Source of the DNA: Exiguobacterium algae
GTDB lineage: Bacteria > Bacillota > Bacilli > Exiguobacteriales > Exiguobacteriaceae
Length of the DNA stretch: 64,000 nucleotides
Assembly: GCF_018617875.1 (NCBI RefSeq)
Contig: NZ_JACSKZ010000002.1
Span: 496,001-560,000, forward strand
Reading direction: 5' to 3'
Below, piece by piece: positions 53,119 to 61,000 of this stretch (positions are counted from its first letter, which is position 1; each line of letters opens with the position of its first letter). Position numbers and translations under genes: made by a program. Under the pieces are notes generated by a model that saw only the letters and a list, made by a program, of their open reading frames with translations, was not told the origin of the DNA and searched no databases.

Positions 53119-53638
53119 ATGTTTGCTCGTCAATCAGCTGTTCGGCCAGCCGCTGGTACAAGTGACTCATATGGACGGCAGATGCGATAGCAAGAGACCG
53201 TTGGACACCGCTCTCTTTTTCGACCGACGAATTCAAAAGTGTATCCGCCTGGACTTCAAACGCTTCTAGATTCTTTACTTTCTGCGCCTGGTACGCTTCA
53301 TAGAAGTCCTCGAGTGAGAACGTCTCATCCGCCTCATTCAACGGACGGAGCGTCTCCTTAATGTCACTGATCGACAAAAGACCCTTCATCTCATAGATCA
53401 AACTGAGTAACATCAGATGTTCATTCGTATACTTCTTATTTTTGACGGGATGGAACAGCTTGCCTTTGGCGTAGTTGTTGATCATCGTCTTCGTCAAAAT
53501 TGTCTCAGCCTCGTCACGTTTCATCTTGCCATAATGCTGCTCGAACAATTGGATGACCTGGTCCATGTATAAATCAATCGTCGGCAACACTTCACGCGGG
53601 AGCGTCCCTTCCGTTTCGGTAATATGCTTCGCTTTCAT
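53117..53638 (-). CDS. DUF1836 protein
   Basis: 173 residues. The pattern LTKTMINNYAKGKLFHPVKNKKYTNEHLMLLSLIYEMKGLLSISDIKETLRPL is typical of DUF1836, which resembles a MerR-like DNA-binding helix-turn-helix. GAGGTG stands six bases before the ATG at 53638. Role unknown. Confidence 0.8.
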   Translation of the reverse strand: MKAKHITETEGTLPREVLPTIDLYMDQVIQLFEQHYGKMKRDEAETILTKTMINNYAKGKLFHPVKNKKYTNEHLMLLSLIYEMKGLLSISDIKETLRPLNEADETFSLEDFYEAYQAQKVKNLEAFEVQADTLLNSSVEKESGVQRSLAIASAVHMSHLYQRLAEQLIDEQT

Positions 53639-53764
53639 CCGTCTCACCTCATTTCTCAGTATAAAGAAATCTTCTATTTGTCGAAAGGTATTCCTTGCTG
53701 TTTATTCTCCTTCAGTATATCATGTAGTTATCGATACTACATGACGTAATAAGGAGTGTTTTAC

Positions 53765-54409
53765 ATGAATTCGATTTTCCGTGAACCGATCAACGCGCTA
53801 ACGCATCTCGCTGGCGCGGTACTCGCTTTCATTGCGCTGATTGCGATGGTCGTCAAAGCTTCACTACTTGGCTCACCCCTTGCGATTATGGCTGCGATTT
53901 TATTCGGGATCAGCCTCGTCTTTCTTTATTTATCGTCAGGTCTTTACCATAGCATCATCGCCTCACCGAACGTCATCGCGTTCTTCCGACGAATCGATCA
54001 TGCGATGATTTATGCGTTGATTGCGGGTACATACGCACCGCTCACGCTCCTCGCGCTCGAAGGACCGACACGCTGGGTCCTGTTCGGTACCGTTCACGCG
54101 CTCGCCTTGTTTGGCATCGTGTTTAAACTCGTTTGGTTCCACGCCCCCCGCTTCTTGTCGACAGCTCTTTATATCGGGATGGGCTGGTTGTCGGTCTTTT
54201 TCATTGGACCGCTTCATGACGTGATCGGCAACGCCGGAATCTTCTGGCTCGTGTTAGGCGGGGTGATGTATACGATTGGCGGACTCATCTACGGGTTCAA
54301 ACCGAAGTTCGTCAACTGGCGCGGTTGGGGATTCCATGAGGTGTTCCACTTATTCATCTTGTTCGGAAGCTTTGCCCACTTCGTCTGTGTCTTCTGGTAC
54401 GTGTTCTAA
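53765..54409 (+). CDS. haemolysin III family membrane protein
   Basis: 214 residues, seven helices, PAQR/HlyIII family. FREPINALTHLAGAVLAF at the start, YLSSGLYHSIIASPNVIAFFRRIDHAMIYALIAGTYAPL in the middle, and GWGFHEVFHLFILFGSFAHF near the end carry the conserved Ser/His/Asp zinc-site residues. AAGGAG is eight bases before the ATG at 53765. Despite the name, most members are not known toxins and may act as membrane hydrolases. Confidence 0.9.
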   Translation: MNSIFREPINALTHLAGAVLAFIALIAMVVKASLLGSPLAIMAAILFGISLVFLYLSSGLYHSIIASPNVIAFFRRIDHAMIYALIAGTYAPLTLLALEGPTRWVLFGTVHALALFGIVFKLVWFHAPRFLSTALYIGMGWLSVFFIGPLHDVIGNAGIFWLVLGGVMYTIGGLIYGFKPKFVNWRGWGFHEVFHLFILFGSFAHFVCVFWYVF

Positions 54410-54428
54410 GTCCTCCTTGTGAGGACTT
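54408..54428 (+). terminator. terminator of the haemolysin III gene
   Basis: AAGTCCTC/GAGGACTT with loop CTTGT, then TTTTTC; the left arm overlaps the stop codon. Confidence 0.88.
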
Positions 54429-54495
54429 TTTTCATGAGCCGTTTCCTGTACTTTGAATTCAAGATTTCCTACACTGTTTGTAGGAGGGATGATTG

Positions 54496-55191
54496 ATGAA
54501 AATTCAAGTATGGTCAGATTATGTCTGCCCGTTTTGTTATATTGGAAAGCGCCGCTTAGAAGAGGCGCTCGAACAGTTCCCGCATGCGGAACAAGTTGAA
54601 GTCGAATTCAAGAGCTTTGAACTCGACCCAAACGCGCCGACGAACGATTCACGTACCATTTATGAGGCGCTCGCGACGAAATATCAGATGCCGATTGAGC
54701 AAGCGAAAGGGACGACAGCGCAAGTCGCGGCACAAGCCCGTGAGGTCGGACTCGATTACGATTTTGAAAACATGGTCGTCACGGGTACGCTCGATTCACA
54801 TCGTTTGACGCATTATGCGAAGACGGTCGGAAAAGAAAAAGAATTGTCGGAAGCATTGCTTCAGGCTTACTTCGTCGACGCGAAACACATCGGGAACCAC
54901 GATGCACTTCTTGAAATCGCGACAAGCGTCGGTCTCGACCGTGACGCTGTCCGTGAAGTCTTGACGACAGATGTGTATACGGAAGACGTTCGTGCCGAAG
55001 AGAAGCGCGCAAGCGACCTCGGGATCACAGGTGTGCCGTTCTTCGTATTCGACAACAAATACGGGGTATCTGGTGCTCAGCCGACGGAAGCCTTCACGCA
55101 AGTACTCGAAAAAGTATGGTCTGAAAACAACCCGACAATCCAAGTCCTTTCAAACGGTGCGACCTGCACCGATGACAACTGTGACATTTGA
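54496..55191 (+). CDS. DsbA-family oxidoreductase, FrnE-like
   Basis: 231 residues, no signal peptide, so cytoplasmic. WSDYVCPFCYIGKRRLEEAL carries the CPFC active site; LGITGVPFFVFDNKYGVSGAQ has the cis-proline. A second pair CTDDNC occurs at the C-terminus, seen in FrnE-type proteins that help in oxidative stress. The ATG at 54496 is eight bases after AGGAGG. Confidence 0.88.
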   Translation: MKIQVWSDYVCPFCYIGKRRLEEALEQFPHAEQVEVEFKSFELDPNAPTNDSRTIYEALATKYQMPIEQAKGTTAQVAAQAREVGLDYDFENMVVTGTLDSHRLTHYAKTVGKEKELSEALLQAYFVDAKHIGNHDALLEIATSVGLDRDAVREVLTTDVYTEDVRAEEKRASDLGITGVPFFVFDNKYGVSGAQPTEAFTQVLEKVWSENNPTIQVLSNGATCTDDNCDI

Positions 55192-55197
55192 TTCAGG

Positions 55198-55218
55198 AGA
55201 AGCCGACGTTCGGCTTCT
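55198..55218 (+). terminator. terminator of the DsbA-like gene
   Basis: AGAAGCCGA/TCGGCTTCT with a three-base loop, then TTTTT. Confidence 0.88.
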
Positions 55219-55287
55219 TTTTTGTGGTATTCTCCATCCCACTACTTGATAATAGTGTTTAGCATAAAAGAATCGAGGACTACATCT

Positions 55288-56505
55288 ATGTGGAAAAATC
55301 GAAACGTCTGGATCATTTTGACCGGTGAGTTCATCGCTGGTTTAGGTCTATGGCTCGGCATCATCGGAAACTTGGAGTTTATGCAAGACCGTGTGCCGTC
55401 TGACTTTATTAAGGCGGTCATTCTCGCCATCGGCTTACTCGCTGGCGTCGCCATCGGTCCGCTCGCGGGGCGCTTGACCGATCAGGGATCGAAGAAGAAC
55501 ATCATGCTCATCTCGAGCATCGTGCGTGCCCTCAGTGTTTTATTCATGTTTGTCGCCATTGAAACGAACTCCGTCGCTTGGATGGTCATTTTCTTGATCA
55601 TCCTCCAAGGGTCGGCCGCTTTTTACTTCCCCGCCCTACAGGCAGCGATTCCGCTCATCGTGAAGGAACGGGAACTCCTCGCCTTGAACGGGGTTCATAT
55701 GAATGTCTCGACGCTGTCGCGGGTCATCGGAACGGCGATTGCGGGAGTGTTACTCACGCTCATCTCTCTCCGAAACGTTTATGCGCTCTCGCTCGTCGCT
55801 TATTTATTACTGGCTGTCGCCACGTTGTTTTTACGTCTTGATGAATCAAAGACACCTGCCGCTAAAAAGGTGGATGCCAAACCGTCGAGCGGGTTCAAGG
55901 ACGTCTTCCCGATCATCAAGTCCATCCCCGTCATTTTCATGACGCTCATCATGACGCTCATTCCACTTCTTTTCATCGGTGGATTCAACTTGCTCGTCAT
56001 CAACATTAGCGAGCTTCAGGATTCAACCGCCATCAAAGGTTGGATTTATACGGCAGAAGGGCTCGCCTTCATGACGGGTGCGTTTTTGATCAAGCGAATC
56101 GGAGAAAAATTCTCTGCATTCACGATTTTGTTCACGTTCTCGTTCATGATCGGAATCGCCCAGCTCATGCTGTACTTCGCGGATATTCCGTTCATGTCGA
56201 TTTTCGCCTTTGTCGTGTTCGGTTTTTCGGTCGGTTGTTTCTTCCCGACAGCGGTCACGATCTTCCAGACACGGATGCCGAAAGAATATCACGGTCGTTT
56301 CTTCTCGTTCCGTAACATGCTCGACCGGATCGTCTTTCAAATCGTACTGCTCGTGACCGGATTTTTCCTCGACTTGATTGGACTTCAACTAATGGTCGTC
56401 TTGTTCGGCGTCAGTTCGCTCGTCCTGACGGCTGTATTTTTATCGTATTCACGTAAACATCAACTTCACCTCGACAAAGATGACCCGGAGCAGTTGTCTT
56501 CATAA
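55288..56505 (+). CDS. MFS transporter, MFS_3/enterobactin-exporter-like
   Basis: 405 residues, twelve helices. GPLAGRLTDQGSKKNIMLISSIVRAL is the loop 2-3 motif A of drug efflux carriers. RVIGTAIAGVLL in helix 5 and an intracellular charged loop in the middle (SKTPAAKKVDAKPSS) are usual. The ATG at 55288 is chosen because GAGGACTA lies before it and because the first helix begins there. Substrate unknown. Confidence 0.83.
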   Translation: MWKNRNVWIILTGEFIAGLGLWLGIIGNLEFMQDRVPSDFIKAVILAIGLLAGVAIGPLAGRLTDQGSKKNIMLISSIVRALSVLFMFVAIETNSVAWMVIFLIILQGSAAFYFPALQAAIPLIVKERELLALNGVHMNVSTLSRVIGTAIAGVLLTLISLRNVYALSLVAYLLLAVATLFLRLDESKTPAAKKVDAKPSSGFKDVFPIIKSIPVIFMTLIMTLIPLLFIGGFNLLVINISELQDSTAIKGWIYTAEGLAFMTGAFLIKRIGEKFSAFTILFTFSFMIGIAQLMLYFADIPFMSIFAFVVFGFSVGCFFPTAVTIFQTRMPKEYHGRFFSFRNMLDRIVFQIVLLVTGFFLDLIGLQLMVVLFGVSSLVLTAVFLSYSRKHQLHLDKDDPEQLSS

Positions 56506-56507
56506 AA

Positions 56508-56539
56508 AAACAAGCGGTGACCTCGGTCATCGCTTGTTT
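56508..56539. terminator. bidirectional terminator
   Basis: AAACAAGCG/CGCTTGTTT outer stem and TGACC/GGTCA inner stem separated by one mismatch, between convergent genes. Confidence 0.85.
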
Positions 56540-57621
56540 GCGTCATTCATGTCTCGCCACCACGTTGTCGTATCGTTCCGACCGTCGAGTGTGATCCGTT
56601 CGCCGATGATCGGCGTGAGGACTTGCTCTTTCGGTAATAACGTCGCCATTTTTTCAGCCGGGTCGAACCAATCATGGAACGATAGTGTGAAAGCCCCCCA
56701 ATGAATCGGCATCATTTGATCGGCACGAAGATCTTTAAACGCCTGTGCTGTTTCTTCCGGCTGCATATGGACATCAGGCCAGCGCACATCATATTGTCCA
56801 CATTCGAGTGCCGCAAAATCAAACGGACCGTAATGTTCACCGATTTCCTTGAAGTGCGGGCCATATCCGCTGTCCCCGCTGAAGAATAGACGGTCTGTCT
56901 CGCCTAGTACCACCCATGAAGCCCATAGCGTGCTGTTGCGGTCGTTGAGGGATCGACCGGAGAAATGGCGTGCGGGTGTACAAACGAACGTCCACGTCCC
57001 AAACTGGTAAGACTCGTTCCAATCCCGCTCGACAATCCGTTCTGCCCCGACTCCCCATCGTTTCAGATGGCTTCCAACGCCGAGCGGCACGATGAACAGC
57101 GCAACTTTGTCTTTGATCGCCTGAATCGTACCGTAATCGAGATGGTCATAATGGTCATGTGTCAACAAGACGACATCGATTTCAGGTAAGTCATCGAGTT
57201 CAAACGGTAAGTCTTCACTGAACCGCTCGTTTTTGGCGAACGGAAGCGGTGAAGGACTGCGTCCGAACATCGGGTCGACAAGCATCGTCTTTCCGTCCAT
57301 CTGTACCATCAAAGCCGAATGCCCCAACCAGAAGATACGTGTGAAGCTCGAACCGAGCTTTTCAGTAAAGTCGATTGGGACAATCGGGAGCCGTTCCGTC
57401 GGTTTTCGAAGCGAAGTCACGTCCTTATAATCCCGTGCCATCGACACCATATCCTCTGCTGAAAAACGCATCGGTGTCTCGATTTGATTCCGAAACTTGC
57501 CGTTCACACGGTTTGGCGATTGTAAGGACTTCGGTTTTTTTCCGAGCGGTTTATATTGCGTCAACACCGTCCCTGTCACAGCCGCCACACCAATTAATGA
57601 GTACAATAACGCTTTTTTCAT
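56527..57621 (-). CDS. metallo-beta-lactamase-fold hydrolase, NAPE-PLD-like
   Basis: 364 residues. N-terminal hydrophobic segment, then FWLGHSALMVQMDGKTMLVDPMF, LTHDHYDHLD (HxHxDH), TPARHFSGR, LFFSGDSGYG and PIHWGAF. Longer than the paralogue at 50.6 kb by about 60 residues at the N-terminus. The family includes NAPE-hydrolysing phospholipase D and the RomA/UlaG-like bacterial proteins; the substrate here is unknown. Confidence 0.84.
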   Translation of the reverse strand: MKKALLYSLIGVAAVTGTVLTQYKPLGKKPKSLQSPNRVNGKFRNQIETPMRFSAEDMVSMARDYKDVTSLRKPTERLPIVPIDFTEKLGSSFTRIFWLGHSALMVQMDGKTMLVDPMFGRSPSPLPFAKNERFSEDLPFELDDLPEIDVVLLTHDHYDHLDYGTIQAIKDKVALFIVPLGVGSHLKRWGVGAERIVERDWNESYQFGTWTFVCTPARHFSGRSLNDRNSTLWASWVVLGETDRLFFSGDSGYGPHFKEIGEHYGPFDFAALECGQYDVRWPDVHMQPEETAQAFKDLRADQMMPIHWGAFTLSFHDWFDPAEKMATLLPKEQVLTPIIGERITLDGRNDTTTWWRDMNDANKR

Positions 57622-57736
57622 ATTGCTCCTCTTTTCTATGTATCGTTGAGATGTTTCAATCCACTACTCGAAAATATCATCCTGGTGAGAAAAAATCTTG
57701 GTCACTTAAAACGTATCATTTATTTAGAAATATACG

Positions 57737-57760
57737 GTGCCTTGACTTAAGTCAAGGCAC
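57737..57760 (+). promoter_or_regulatory. Crp/Fnr-type palindrome upstream of the DUF4386 gene
   Basis: A perfect 24-base palindrome with arms GTGCCTTGAC and GTCAAGGCAC around TTAA; its core TTGAC-N4-GTCAA is of the Fnr/Dnr pattern. The centre is about 40 bases before the expected transcription start, the class II activator position. Confidence 0.65.
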
Positions 57761-57775
57761 GTCTCCCACAAATCT

Positions 57776-57781
57776 TATACA
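57776..57781 (+). promoter_or_regulatory. -10 box of the DUF4386 gene
   Basis: TATACA, with no matching -35 at 16-18 bases, which fits a promoter needing an activator. Confidence 0.45.
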
Positions 57782-57815
57782 GTGAACTTACCATCATATT
57801 GAGGAGGTTCATTGT

Positions 57816-58538
57816 ATGAACAGCACAACAGGGTACACCACGCAGCAGAAAGCAGCCGTCTTTTCAGGAGTCGCTTTACTCATCATGACCGTTGCCGCAT
57901 TTTTTGCGCAGGGTTATGTTCACAGTTCATTGGTCGTCGAGGGCGATGCCACAACAACGCTCTCGAACATTCAGGCGAATCTCACCCTTTTTAGACTCGA
58001 GCTCTTCGGCTGGTCCCTTATCGTCTTGCTTGACTTGATCGTGGCATGGGGATTTTATTTATTCCTGAAGCCGTACCGACCAGGTTATGCACTGCTGGCT
58101 GGCGGACTTCGAGTCTTTTACACTGTCATCCTGGCCATTGCCGTCTACCATCTCTTGAATGTCGACCAAGTGATCCGTTCATCTGATGGATCAGCCGAGC
58201 AAGTGATGCGTTCCCTCACTGCGTTTGAACGGACATGGTCCTTCGGCTTGATTCTGTTCGGGCTTCACCTTATAGCAGTCGGACTCGCCGCGTTCGGAAC
58301 GACACGTATTCCAAAAATCATCGCTGCTCTCCTCGTCCTAGCCGGGGTCAGCTATTCCCTCATTCATTTTCTATACGGCTTCTTCCCGCAACTGGCGGAC
58401 TTGACCGCACGACTTGAACTCGTCCTGATTGCCCCGATGTTTATCGGTGAATTGGCGTTCGGGATCTGGTTACTCGTGAAAGGAAGAAAGGTGGACGACA
58501 CGTTCCCACTACTCCACAATTCTGAGGTGACGGGCTGA
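57816..58538 (+). CDS. DUF4386 membrane protein
   Basis: 240 residues, six helices. AAVFSGVALLIMTVAAFFAQG at the N-terminus, LFRLELFGWSLIVLLDLIVAWGFYLFLKP and ALLAGGLRVFYTVILAIAVYHLL match the DUF4386 family. AGGAGG stands before the ATG. Function unknown. The end overlaps the convergent Crp/Fnr gene by 30 bases. Confidence 0.85.
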   Translation: MNSTTGYTTQQKAAVFSGVALLIMTVAAFFAQGYVHSSLVVEGDATTTLSNIQANLTLFRLELFGWSLIVLLDLIVAWGFYLFLKPYRPGYALLAGGLRVFYTVILAIAVYHLLNVDQVIRSSDGSAEQVMRSLTAFERTWSFGLILFGLHLIAVGLAAFGTTRIPKIIAALLVLAGVSYSLIHFLYGFFPQLADLTARLELVLIAPMFIGELAFGIWLLVKGRKVDDTFPLLHNSEVTG

Positions 58539-59102
58539 ACGTTTCTTGATTCGGCTTAAGGACTCTGGCGTGATCCCAAGGTAGCTCGCGAGCTGATACT
58601 GCGGTACCCGATCGATCAGACCCGGTCGCTTTTCCATTAACGTCTGATAGCGTTCTTCAGGGGAAGAGGCAATGAATGAGGAAAAGTCATCCCGCATCAC
58701 CCCCATGTCTTCTTGAATCATCTGACGCGTCATCGTCTCAAGCACCGGATTCATCTCATACTGCTCTTGTTCCGTCGCTAACTCTCCGACGATGAGCGTA
58801 CAGTCTTCTAGACAGCTGAGAGAATACGGGGACAGTCCGTCGGATGTATGCTGGGTGAAGACCGTGATGCTCTGTTCTTCCGTGAAGAAGTTGGTCGTAT
58901 GCTCATTCCCGTCCTCATCGACAGCAAATTGCCGGATACATCCTTCCAGTACAAAATAACATTGATTGGGAAGGTCGCCTTGGTGTAACAGGACGGTCCC
59001 TTTCCGAAAAGAAGCGACCGGCACATCGGCAGTCAATCGACGTAATTCCGACTCGCTCAAATCGGAAAAACGCTTCATATACTCGATTAAAACATCTTTC
59101 AT
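58509..59102 (-). CDS. Crp/Fnr-family transcriptional regulator
   Basis: 197 residues. Cyclic-nucleotide-binding fold (FRKGTVLLHQGDLPNQCYFVLEGCIRQFAVDEDGNEHTTNFFTEEQSI) then helix-turn-helix PQYQLASYLGITPESLSRIKKR. There is no Cys cluster like that of Fnr, and the residues that bind cAMP are not conserved, so the ligand is unknown. The ATG at 59102 is eight bases after AAGGAG. It may act on the adjacent DUF4386 promoter. Confidence 0.86.
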   Translation of the reverse strand: MKDVLIEYMKRFSDLSESELRRLTADVPVASFRKGTVLLHQGDLPNQCYFVLEGCIRQFAVDEDGNEHTTNFFTEEQSITVFTQHTSDGLSPYSLSCLEDCTLIVGELATEQEQYEMNPVLETMTRQMIQEDMGVMRDDFSSFIASSPEERYQTLMEKRPGLIDRVPQYQLASYLGITPESLSRIKKRSARHLRIVE

Positions 59103-59166
59103 GAGATTCACTCCTTATTCGAAGCACGTTGTCCTATCCTCCTAGTATATCAGTTTTGTTCGAGAC

Positions 59167-59208
59167 AAGAGACCCGGATCATAGGTATCCCCCTTTGACC
59201 CGGGTCTC
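59167..59208 (-). terminator. probable terminator of the bdbD-bdbC-sco operon
   Basis: AGAGACCCGG/CCGGGTCTCT ten-base stem with a 22-base loop just past the sco stop codon. The T-run on the minus strand is weak. Confidence 0.5.
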
Positions 59209-59212
59209 TCTT

Positions 59213-59800
59213 TTATGACTGCTGTAAGATTTTGATATCGTTCACGATGTCTTCCATCGGAACGTTTTGGAACCCTTGATAAGCTTTCATGATTTTCCCG
59301 TCTTTTCCGACCAAATAGAAGTATGTGCCGTGATCGACTTGTGTCCCTTCATCCGGTTTAAAGACGTACGCTTTAAAGTTATCTTTTGCGAACGCCTCGA
59401 TCTCCTCCTGGGTATATCCCGTCAAGAAGTTCCAATCTGCTTTTGATAAATCGTACCCTTCCATGAACGCCTTCATCTTGTCCGGTGTATCCACTGTCGG
59501 GTCGACACTGAACGAGACGAATTGTACGCCTTCGACCCCTTCTGTCTCGAGGGCTTCATTCAATTTCGACATGTTATATGTCATCGGCGGACAGATGGTC
59601 TCACAATTTGTGAAAACGAAATCGGCCATCCAGACTTGTCCTTTCAAGTCATCGAGACTGACCATTTCCTCATCTTGATTCATATATTCGAACGGCTCGA
59701 TTTCCCAATTGAGCGGGTCTTCAATTTCCTGCCCGCAACCTGCCAGTACAAAAAAGAGTGCCGTCACGCCAATCAACCACCATCTCTTCAATCGTGTCAT
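59213..59800 (-). CDS. SCO1/SenC-family copper chaperone, lipoprotein
   Basis: 195 residues. Lipoprotein signal with FVLAGCGQ. Thioredoxin-like fold with the Cu-binding CxxxC in FTNCETICPPMTYNM and the later His in DHGTYFYLVGKDG. SCO proteins deliver copper to the CuA centre of cytochrome c oxidase outside the membrane. Third gene of an operon with bdbD and bdbC, whose oxidases could keep its cysteines in the right state. Confidence 0.9.
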   Translation of the reverse strand: MTRLKRWWLIGVTALFFVLAGCGQEIEDPLNWEIEPFEYMNQDEEMVSLDDLKGQVWMADFVFTNCETICPPMTYNMSKLNEALETEGVEGVQFVSFSVDPTVDTPDKMKAFMEGYDLSKADWNFLTGYTQEEIEAFAKDNFKAYVFKPDEGTQVDHGTYFYLVGKDGKIMKAYQGFQNVPMEDIVNDIKILQQS

Positions 59801-59804
59801 CTCC

Positions 59805-60218
59805 TTATCGCTTTTTTACGTTCCACAAGAGTACCGTGATCAGTGTGAACGCGGTCAAGGCGAGGAACGGGATGGTCACGAATCCGAGCCAATTGATATA
59901 TTGCGCACTGCAAGGAACTCCTTGGACACATGGCTTGATGTCTGCAAAACCTGGCACTTTCTGAACCAAGTAATGGTAAAGTGAGATGAAACCGCCTATG
60001 ATAGTAAGCGGTAACACATATTTTTTAACCGTCCGGTCATCTGTGAACACAGCAATCCCGAGAATAATCGAGAGCGGATACATAAAGATGCGTTGAATCC
60101 AACACAACTCACAAGGGACGAAGCCTCTGATTTCACTGAAATAAAGACTGCCCAGCGTCGCTGTCAATGCGACGAGCCATGCGAGATATAATCCGTATTT
60201 TTGAACCATTGATTTCAT
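59805..60218 (-). CDS. bdbC: disulfide bond formation protein BdbC (DsbB-type)
   Basis: 137 residues, four helices. Cys pair CELCWIQR after the first helix and pair CVQGVPC in the second outside loop, as in DsbB. It re-oxidises BdbD and hands electrons to quinones. The ATG at 60218 is one base after the bdbD stop codon and has AGGAC before it. Confidence 0.92.
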   Translation of the reverse strand: MKSMVQKYGLYLAWLVALTATLGSLYFSEIRGFVPCELCWIQRIFMYPLSIILGIAVFTDDRTVKKYVLPLTIIGGFISLYHYLVQKVPGFADIKPCVQGVPCSAQYINWLGFVTIPFLALTAFTLITVLLWNVKKR

Positions 60219-60219
60219 C

Positions 60220-60879
60220 TCACAAGTCCTGCTCAATCAATTGTTTGATCCGATCATAGTCAAACGGGTCTTCTAACATGACGCCATTGATCATAATCGA
60301 TGGGGTGAACTGGACACCGCTTTCTTTCACGAGACCGTCGTCTATGCTGACGTTTTCCAGCACGGTCGAGTTCTCACCGAGGTCTGCTTCAAACTGCCCC
60401 AGGTCGACCGACGTTGTTTCGCTCGCAATTTCTTTTAATTTTTCAACCGTCACCCAGACTTCATCGTGTTGGACTTCTGGTTGCGCGGCATATAAGGCTT
60501 TGTGGAACGCCCAAAATGAATCGGGATCTTGTTTGTAGACCGACTCCGATGCAAGAGACGCCAAAATCGATTCCTGTCCATGGAACAATACGTTGATGTA
60601 GCTAAAACTAACGTCTTCGTTATCGAGATAATCCTCTTTCAATTGCGGATAAATCATTTCTCCCCACTGTTTGCAGGAAGGGCATTTGTAGTCACCAAAC
60701 TCGACGATGGATACTTTCGCGTTCGGGTCACCGAGCGTCGGTTGTCCTGCAATGGAGACATGGTCACCCCGATCAACCGTCTGTTCTTTTTCATTCGATT
60801 GATTCACCAAAAAGAAAACGACGGCGATAAGCGCGACCACCCCAACGGTGAACACGACCAGTAATTGATTTTTGTTCAT
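60220..60879 (-). CDS. bdbD: thiol-disulfide oxidoreductase BdbD (DsbA-type)
   Basis: 219 residues. N-terminal membrane anchor (LLVVFTVGVVALIAVVFFLV), then a DsbA fold with FGDYKCPSCKQWGE active site and cis-proline in GVQFTPSIMINGV. Introduces disulfides into exported proteins. The ATG at 60879 is six bases after GAGGTG. First gene of the operon bdbD-bdbC-sco. Confidence 0.92.
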   Translation of the reverse strand: MNKNQLLVVFTVGVVALIAVVFFLVNQSNEKEQTVDRGDHVSIAGQPTLGDPNAKVSIVEFGDYKCPSCKQWGEMIYPQLKEDYLDNEDVSFSYINVLFHGQESILASLASESVYKQDPDSFWAFHKALYAAQPEVQHDEVWVTVEKLKEIASETTSVDLGQFEADLGENSTVLENVSIDDGLVKESGVQFTPSIMINGVMLEDPFDYDRIKQLIEQDL

Positions 60880-61000
60880 TTTCTTCACCTCTATCTTTAG
60901 TCGATTCGCCTTTCATTATAGCGGAATCCCAAACTTCTGCGATGAAATCGACTCTTTTTTCACAATTCAGCTCATCGCATGCCCGTCAGGAGGTAACCCT

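Noticed and set aside
53765-54409. Haemolysin III as a virulence toxin
   Set aside because: The PAQR/HlyIII family is widespread in harmless bacteria and the name is historical.
57742-57747. TTGACT in the 24-base palindrome as a -35 box for the DUF4386 gene
   Set aside because: It is 28 bases from the only good -10 box, too far for a sigma-A promoter.
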